From Apoderus coryli (Eukaryota; Arthropoda; Insecta; Coleoptera; Attelabidae), in assembly GCA_911728435.2 (NCBI GenBank), contig OU452204.1:5084001-5148000 (forward strand): 64,000 nt of DNA, in the 5' to 3' direction. A program made the position numbers and the translations under genes. Below the pieces are notes generated by a model. The model did no database searches. It was not told where the DNA came from and worked only from the letters and a program-made list of their open reading frames with translations. Each line of letters begins with the position of its first letter. Within the stretch, counting starts at the first letter, position 1. Shown here in pieces: positions 58,570 through 64,000 of the stretch.

Positions 58570-59639
58570 ATTGTTATTACTTTTAATTTGTTATATTTTA
58601 AAAAATGGGTCATAAATAAATATTGTTCAACGTGTTTGTTTGGATTGTGTGTGTATTGATTTTAAGAACTATTTACTTTGCTTTTTCCCATGGAATACTA
58701 ATAATTGTCCCCCAAATTACTAATCAATGTACATTGTTTACGGCCTCGTTATCGTTATGTATAATAATAATTATTGTAGAGTAGCATTAAATCACAGGCA
58801 TACATTTTCTGAATAAATACTACAATGACAATTTTATTTAGCTTTTTTGCATCAATTAACTGAATATATTATGAGAACAACAAAACCAAATAAGTGAACC
58901 ACAATAAGAAAAATCATATTTCTATCATTTATTAAATAATATACTATTCTATTGAAAGTATTTAATAAAAAAAAATTTGCTACGTTTGTCCTCCAGTTTT
59001 ATATTTCAAAATATCAAGTAGAGACTACTAGACAGCCACATCACTCGACATTTTGCTTTAAAAACACTTTTAAAATTAGAAATTTTGTTTGATGCGAAAA
59101 AGCAAGTATCTTTTAATAAACAAGTCATACTCTATCACTACTTAAAATACCTTTCCGAAGAAATAAACCCATAAATCTCAATGATTAATAAGTCAATATT
59201 TAATTAGTCATGTCACCAGAGATTACAACCGGGACTAGAAAGGGAAATATTAATAATAATGATTACCCGTTCATTTTTTGTTAACTTTCTCTTCCCTTTT
59301 TGTGCAAAAACAACCAGTCTACAGATCTGCCTATCAAAATATTTAATGGCATAAAGTTTCAAAGTCTCTCTCGGTTTTATGAGAATACCGCTTAATTAAT
59401 TAACAATTAAAACTTCGAACGAGCCAACAACGTTATATTTTATGATGTTGTGCTAGAAAGAAAATTCGCTCTAGAAATAAAATTGGCAATTAAATTGTTA
59501 TTTTAATCGCGTATAGCTTAGAATATGGGCGTGTTTTAAATAGAACCACCAGCAAATAAAACAGTCAACAATAAATACTCAACAAATAGTATTTTTATGT
59601 AAAAGAATGTGTTTGGGGACATCTAGTTTTTGTTGGTAG
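58570..59639. other. Unassigned AT-rich DNA
   Basis: Nothing recognised. Confidence 0.4.
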
Positions 59640-60400
59640 TTTCAAATACCATTTTTATGGTTACGGTGGGAACGAAAATGGACACAGTCGCTCCGTGGCT
59701 GGCGATAGTCGCTATGGGTACGTTTTTGGTCATGAGTTTGCGACGATTAAATTTCCCGCGTGTATCGGTAATTTTACTTCAGTTGTTCGTTCGTTCTGTG
59801 GCTGTGTAGTAGTTTCGAACCGAGAAGAGAACAAATATAAGTAGCTAAATAATTGATTACTTTACATATACATTGGTTCAATCATGTATTAAAAATCCAA
59901 AAATTAAGTATAAAAAATGAACCAAAGGATAACACTCTTCACACTCTACAGCGGTATTCTGACTTGCTTCAAGGAGCCGCCGAAATAAATAATATTTATT
60001 TACCTGATTTACCGACGCTTGCTGCAACCTCCTTCCAAGCATTATCCTTTACAAGTTGATCCTAATATAAAGGACAATGCAAATTAAAGAGAGAAGGATG
60101 CATAGCCACTGCCTCAATGAATTTCTCACCTTCTGCGGCGTTGAACAAGATTTTATCTTGTGAGTGCACTACATTAAAAACCTGACGAAACTAACGAATA
60201 GTCGCTAGCCGCAGCGACTATATTTGCTTTGAGAGCAGGCGGGTTGCGACGATCGCTAGGCCGAGCGACTATCGCCGGTGGCTGTCGCTTGGAGGAAAGT
60301 GCTTCCATAAAACAACAACGGTATCATAGCGATCGTCGCAACAGTCGCTTGGAGGGAAGTCCACCTTTAACAAGGCCGCTTTTTGGAAAGAAACATTTAA
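59640..60400 (-). mobile_element. Probable PIF/Harbinger element remnant (GTCGC-rich ends, MADF gene)
   Basis: Both borders are GC-richer and carry repeated GTCGCT words: CAGTCGCTCCGTGGCTGGCG (59688) and several between 60194 and 60360, including the hairpin GTCGCTAGCCGCAGCGAC. The direct repeat GTCGCTTGGAGG occurs at 60285 and 60346. Between them lies a minus-strand MADF remnant, the accessory protein typical of insect PIF/Harbinger transposons. No transposase is present. Exact ends and a target duplication were not found. Confidence 0.45.
59996..60151 (-). pseudogene. MADF-domain protein fragment
   Basis: On the minus strand: ILFNAAEGEKFIEAVAMHPS, LFNLHCPLY, stop, DQLVKDNAWKEVAASVGKSG. The pattern FIxxVxxxPxLF...Y.D...K..AW.E.A..VG is the MADF (Myb/SANT-like) DNA-binding domain. 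One TAG replaces a lysine-type codon. After GKSG the frame ends at TAA (59996-59998), where GTAAAT could be a splice donor. In PIF/Harbinger transposons such proteins recruit the transposase to the ends; a host MADF gene is the alternative. Confidence 0.6.
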
Positions 60401-60487
60401 AATATCACCAATGAAGCTCTTGCAATCGGTGTCAGAAATACACTAATTTAAATATCAGCATATCAGTTGCTCTTGGTAACTATTGGG

Positions 60488-60686
60488 AAAAAGTTGCTAT
60501 TGTCAAAAAGAATTAAGATTATCATATTTTTGTTTAGGTATCAATTTCTGTATTATATTGTTCAGTATAAATCGTCAATTTTGTATTTAGATTGCTATTT
60601 TTCTTTATTAATAAAGCGCGTTTATTTCAATTTCTTGGTTTGTTATGTGAGTTAAACGAGTAGTTAATTCACAAATTACAACAACA
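60488..60686 (+). repeat. LTR copy 1 (Gypsy-like)
   Basis: A segment of about 200 bp (GATTATCATATTTTTG, AATTTTGTATTTAG, CGTTTATTT and TTCACAAATTACAACA) recurs at 62836-63746 with a transposon inserted in it. It contains a TTAATAAAG polyadenylation signal (about 60608). It ends in ACA and is followed, 2 bp later, by a primer-binding site, as expected for a 5' LTR. Confidence 0.78.
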
Positions 60687-60688
60687 TT

Positions 60689-60704
60689 TGGCGACCGTGA
60701 CAGG
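60689..60704 (+). promoter_or_regulatory. Primer-binding site complementary to tRNA-Arg
   Basis: TGGCGACCGTGACAGG starts 2 bp after the LTR end. It is the complement of the 3' end of an arginine tRNA, including CCA, as I recall it; tRNA-Arg priming is known for the 412/mdg1 group of Gypsy elements. Confidence 0.65.
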
Positions 60705-61255
60705 ACAGTGTGAAAAGAAAATTATATCGCCTACATACAGTGAGTATAGTTTTTCCAAAGCTAATCGATTCAACCGGGGCTATCCGTTTCCATGCCTCTT
60801 TACATTAGAAATGGGCATCGATACATTTCTCCCTCGTATATAAGACGTATTCACGTTAATCATGCCTCCCAAAGAATACCAGCAGTAAACAAAATAACTA
60901 CAGGCAAAGTATTGGGTTAATGATTAATAAAAAAAAAAAAAAGGATTACGAGTGTACAAATAAATATAATATGAATGAAACAAATAATTTTTGGCAACGT
61001 GTTATTAATCGGATTGACATCATATGGTATGGCCAAGACTTAATGTGGAATTTACGAAGAAAATTTGTTTTTCTTAGACTAATAAAATGAAGGAAGATCT
61101 ATCAAATAACATAATAAGTTTTAATAAAACCTCAAGTGATGAAACTTTTTGCCGTCACTGTATACACGGCCAGACCATATTACGATACGGTATACGACAC
61201 GAGCGGAACACGTTGAGAGTTTAAACATCAAGATCTATATGGACAAAGCCAGCGT
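60705..61255 (+). other. Unassigned DNA downstream of LTR copy 1
   Basis: No gag or pol similarity found, though this should be retrotransposon interior. An A-run lies at 60928-60943. Confidence 0.4.
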
Positions 61256-61259
61256 CTTC

Positions 61260-62345
61260 TTATAAATATTTATCATCAGTTAAGGTCTGAAAATAATGAA
61301 GTGACGAATACACATATATTACAAAAAGAATGTTTGAAATAACGAAGATTCCGGTTTCTACTATTAATCTAGTTATTAGAAAAGGGGTTGTTGTAGATCA
61401 CTCTGTTAGAAGAAAACGGAAATATCAAAAATTCAAAAATATTGACGATGCCTCAAAGGAATGTATTCGAAGGACAATTGATAATTTTTGTAAAGAAAAT
61501 AAAGTCCCTAATTTGAAAATGATTTCGAATAAACTGAGCGAATACCCTAATTATAATTATGGATCTTTGGAAACTTTAAGAGATATTTTATTAGAGTGCG
61601 GATTTAAATATAAGACAATTAACAACCGTTTATTAATAATGGAATGACGCCGTATTGTGGAAATTCGCGAGAAACATTTACGTAAAATAAAAGAGTACCG
61701 CGAGTCAAACAGAACGATAATATATCTTGACGAGACGTGGTTTGATACGCATGATACTGTTAAATACGGTTGGGTAGACATGACTCAAAATTGTACTTTA
61801 AATGCTCCACGTTCAAGGGGAAAACGGGTTATAATTCTACATGCGGGAAGTGACAATGTGTTCGTACCCAACGCACTGCTCTTGTCAGCCAAAAACATAA
61901 GAGAGTCTTCTGCGGACTACCACGAAGACATGACCGAAAAATTTGTTTGAAAAATGGTTTGCTGAACAGCTAATACCCAATATTCCCCCAAGTTTAGTTA
62001 TCGTTATGGATAATGCGTCTTATCAATCGCGAATGTTAAATAAGGAGGATATTATTATTAAAGTTTATGACATCTAAAAATATAAATATCCCAGAAAAAA
62101 TTCCAGTAAGAAATGTTTTATTATAAATGGTCAAACAACACAATTTAAAAAAATAATACGTTATAGACCATATCTGCGAAACACACAGCCATAGAATATT
62201 ACCTCCATATTACTGCATATTCAATCCGATAGAATTGGGGGAGTCTAAAAGAAGAGCTGAGAAAATGCAATCAGAATCCGCTTTAAGCGCTGTAATCCTA
62301 GACATATGGAAAAAATCGGTGGATCACGTTATTAACAAAGAAAAA
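61260..62345 (+). pseudogene. IS630-like transposase (DDE_3 type), inactivated
   Basis: Blocks in order: INIYHQLRSENNEVTNTHIL (61262-61320), frameshift, FEITKIPVSTINLVIRKGVV (HTH), KENKVPNLKMISNKLSEYPN, LRDILLECGFKYKTINN, stop at 61645-61647, then NRTIIYLDETWFDTHDTVKY with the first catalytic Asp, GKRVIILHAGSDNVFVPNAL, and DYHEDMTEKF. A frameshift at about 61948 is followed by EKWFAEQLIPNIPPSLVIVM and DNASYQSRM (second Asp). RILPPYYCIFNPIEL near 62195-62240 holds the Glu. Between the second Asp and the Glu about 30 codons are scrambled. It lies inside the LTR interval, so it is probably a later insertion there. Confidence 0.82.
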
Positions 62346-62835
62346 GAGTATCCCATTTTCCGGCCATAGACCCTGTTATTATTCAGTATAAAGGATTTTT
62401 AAAATATCGTAGGGCATATAGGTATTGTTATGAAAAGTTAAAATGGTGCGCCTATGGACGGCGGAGGTCGGCATTGACTTTACAAGGAGTGGTTTTTTAT
62501 ATCATTGCAAACTAATATTGGAAGGACTATACCAAGTTTAGTTATTATGTCTCTAGAATCAAAGAGGAAATCGCGTGCCGTGTTACCACTTTGTTTACGC
62601 GAGCGGCAAAGTAGTTAGCTGATTTACTTGGGCAAGAGGATGTTTAGAATCATCCACTTGTGGTAATGTGGTACATGTTAGAGTCTAAAATTGAAGAATT
62701 AAAGGAGCCTGGCATGGAAACTCGCTACGTTATGTTGGATGAATCTATACAGAAGACGATTTGTTACAAGAAATTGAAAGATGCGATATTTACATATAAA
62801 CAAAGATTCTTGGAATTGAAAGTCAATATGATTGA
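62346..62835 (+). other. Unassigned DNA with one short open frame
   Basis: The frame 62660-62854 encodes a lysine- and glutamate-rich peptide without a motif I recognise. It runs into LTR copy 2 and could be the degraded interior of that retrotransposon. Nothing else recognised. Confidence 0.35.
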
Positions 62836-63746
62836 AAAAGTTGTTGTTGTTTAAAAGAATGAAGATTATCATATTTTTGATTAGTTTTTAATTTCTATAT
62901 TATACAGGGTTACTTGTAATATTTTAGGAGGTGATAGCAGGAGTCATAAGAACACAATTTGACTATATAGTACCCTGGTCCAAAGTGGACCCTTTTCGAG
63001 ATATCCGAATTTTTAAGATTCTTTGGGAAAGTGTAACCTTGAAGTCGAATATTTATGATAATTTTTTTCATTTGGTCTCGTTTTGAAGATTTTTTGGTGT
63101 TTTTTTGTTAAAAATAAGACATTTAATTAAAAGAAAAGTTTAAAGTACAACAAATCTGGTAATTAGTGGAGCCAACTATTTTATCTGTTTGGATAGCTAA
63201 AAACAAGTAGATATTTTTTCAACAATCTGTACAAAAAAAATGTATGTGAATATTTTTGACAAACCGTCGATGTAAATAAAAATGTTGTTAATATTTTACA
63301 TTTAATGTAGATTTAAACGGCTACCGCTCTATTAATTACCAGATTTCTAGTAATTTAAACTTTACTTTTAATTAAGTGTCTTATTTTTAACAAAAAAACA
63401 CCAAAAAATCTTCAAAATAAAACCAAATTAAAAAATATTGTAAATATTCGACTTCAAGGTGACACTTTCCCAAAAAATCTTAAACATTTGAATATCTCGA
63501 ATAAGGTCTACTTTGGACCAGGGTACTATATAGTGAAATTGGCTTCTTATGACTGCTGCTATCATGTCCTGAAATATTCAGGTCTACTTACAAGTAGCCC
63601 TGTATTGTTCAGTTTAAATCGATTCAATTTCGTATTTAGTTTGTTATTTTTCGTTATTAATGAATGGCGTTTATTTGAATTCCGTGGTTTATTATGAAAA
63701 TCGTTGTAGTTAGTTCAACGGGTAGTTTAATTCACAAATTACAACA
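62836..63746 (+). repeat. LTR copy 2, interrupted by a MITE
   Basis: 62836-62904 and 63603-63746 together match LTR copy 1 (GATTATCATATTTTTG on the left; TTGTTCAGTTTAAATCGAT, TCGTATTTAG and TTCACAAATTACAACA on the right). It is followed by GCATTTGGCGA, a partial match to the sequence after copy 1, so some internal sequence is present beyond this LTR too. Confidence 0.8.
62905..63602. mobile_element. MITE with CAGGG ends inside LTR copy 2
   Basis: Begins CAGGGTTACTTGTAA and ends TTACAAGTAGCCCTG, with TA on each side (62903-62904, 63603-63604). Inverted arms extend over about 270 bp (GACTATATAGTACCCTGGTC and its inverse near 63520; AAAATCTTC-like blocks). 698 bp, no coding capacity. LTR copy 1 shows the uninterrupted site with a single TA. 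Confidence 0.92.
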
Positions 63747-64000
63747 ATCCGCATTTGGCGAATCCTCACTGTATACCACTATTATATATCTGTTGGAACC
63801 CCACACCTCGTTACAGAATAATTCGACGTTTTTATCTCCCGATTGAGAACGACTGTGAAATATGCGTTGTAAATCGGTTTTTTACTGTTAAATGTTAAAT
63901 TTATATTCAAATGAGAGTACATATTGCTATGCGGTGCCATTATGGTGCTTTAATATTAATACATTTTAAAAATGGCCTATATGCTCTTAACCTCTGTATT
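63747..64000. other. Unassigned DNA at the window end
   Basis: Should follow the LTR as retrotransposon interior, but no gag or pol similarity is visible before the window ends. Confidence 0.35.

Noticed and set aside
1..64000. CRISPR arrays, bacterial operons or prophage
   Set aside because: No regularly spaced identical repeats, no coding density and no ribosome-binding-site pattern; all signs are of a eukaryotic repeat-rich region.

Overview
This window reads as nuclear DNA from an arthropod, most probably an insect. The sequence is AT-rich and has no operons, no ribosome-binding-site pattern and no long open reading frame (longest about 186 codons). It is filled with remnants of families typical of insect genomes: Tc1/mariner relatives with a DUF4817-like N-terminus and a DD41D-type catalytic triad, true mariner, Tc1 (DD34E), an IS630-like group, a PIF/Harbinger accessory MADF protein, BEL/Pao and Gypsy LTR elements, Jockey/CR1-like LINEs, a Penelope-like element and a tRNA-derived SINE. 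A beetle would fit, but nothing here proves it. I see no intact host gene and no rRNA operon. The only possible cellular-type coding remnant is a frameshifted HECT-like domain at 7.2-7.9 kb.

Layout. 0-7 kb: LINE 3' remnants on the minus strand, a DD41D remnant, a hairpin-rich repeat, and a Tc1 element with both ends (4635-5948). 7-19 kb: HECT-like pseudogene, a 5S-rRNA-like patch between direct repeats, a small gag remnant, LINE reverse transcriptase pieces and a decayed BEL/Pao pol. 19-22.3 kb: the best-preserved LINE (minus strand; endonuclease, reverse transcriptase with YADD, 3' end). 22-30 kb: terminal-repeat fragments and DD41D remnants. 30.7-40.6 kb: three DD41D-type elements with long terminal inverted repeats and a MITE. 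The copy at 38326-40579 is almost intact: one short intron and a single premature stop. 41-51 kb: LINE fragments, a DD41D remnant, hairpin repeats and a Penelope-like GIY-YIG domain. 52-56.6 kb: a mariner whose two ends are separated by about 3.8 kb of unrecognised, partly GC-richer DNA. 56.8-58.6 kb: a three-layer nest (solo LTR inside a hairpin repeat inside a DD41D transposase). 59.6-63.8 kb: MADF remnant, LTR copies with a tRNA-Arg-type primer-binding site, an IS630-like transposase remnant and a MITE whose empty site is preserved in the sister LTR.

Most genes here do not act together. The coherent theme is one transposon group (DD41D-like, CAGGG...CCCTG ends, TA target duplications, long terminal inverted repeats) with non-autonomous relatives sharing those ends. 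Three elements with complete ends carry a second copy of the terminal motif about 109 bp inside each end, an IR/DR-like arrangement that is the most interesting structure in the window. All family assignments were made by eye from translated motifs and repeat comparison; no database search was run.
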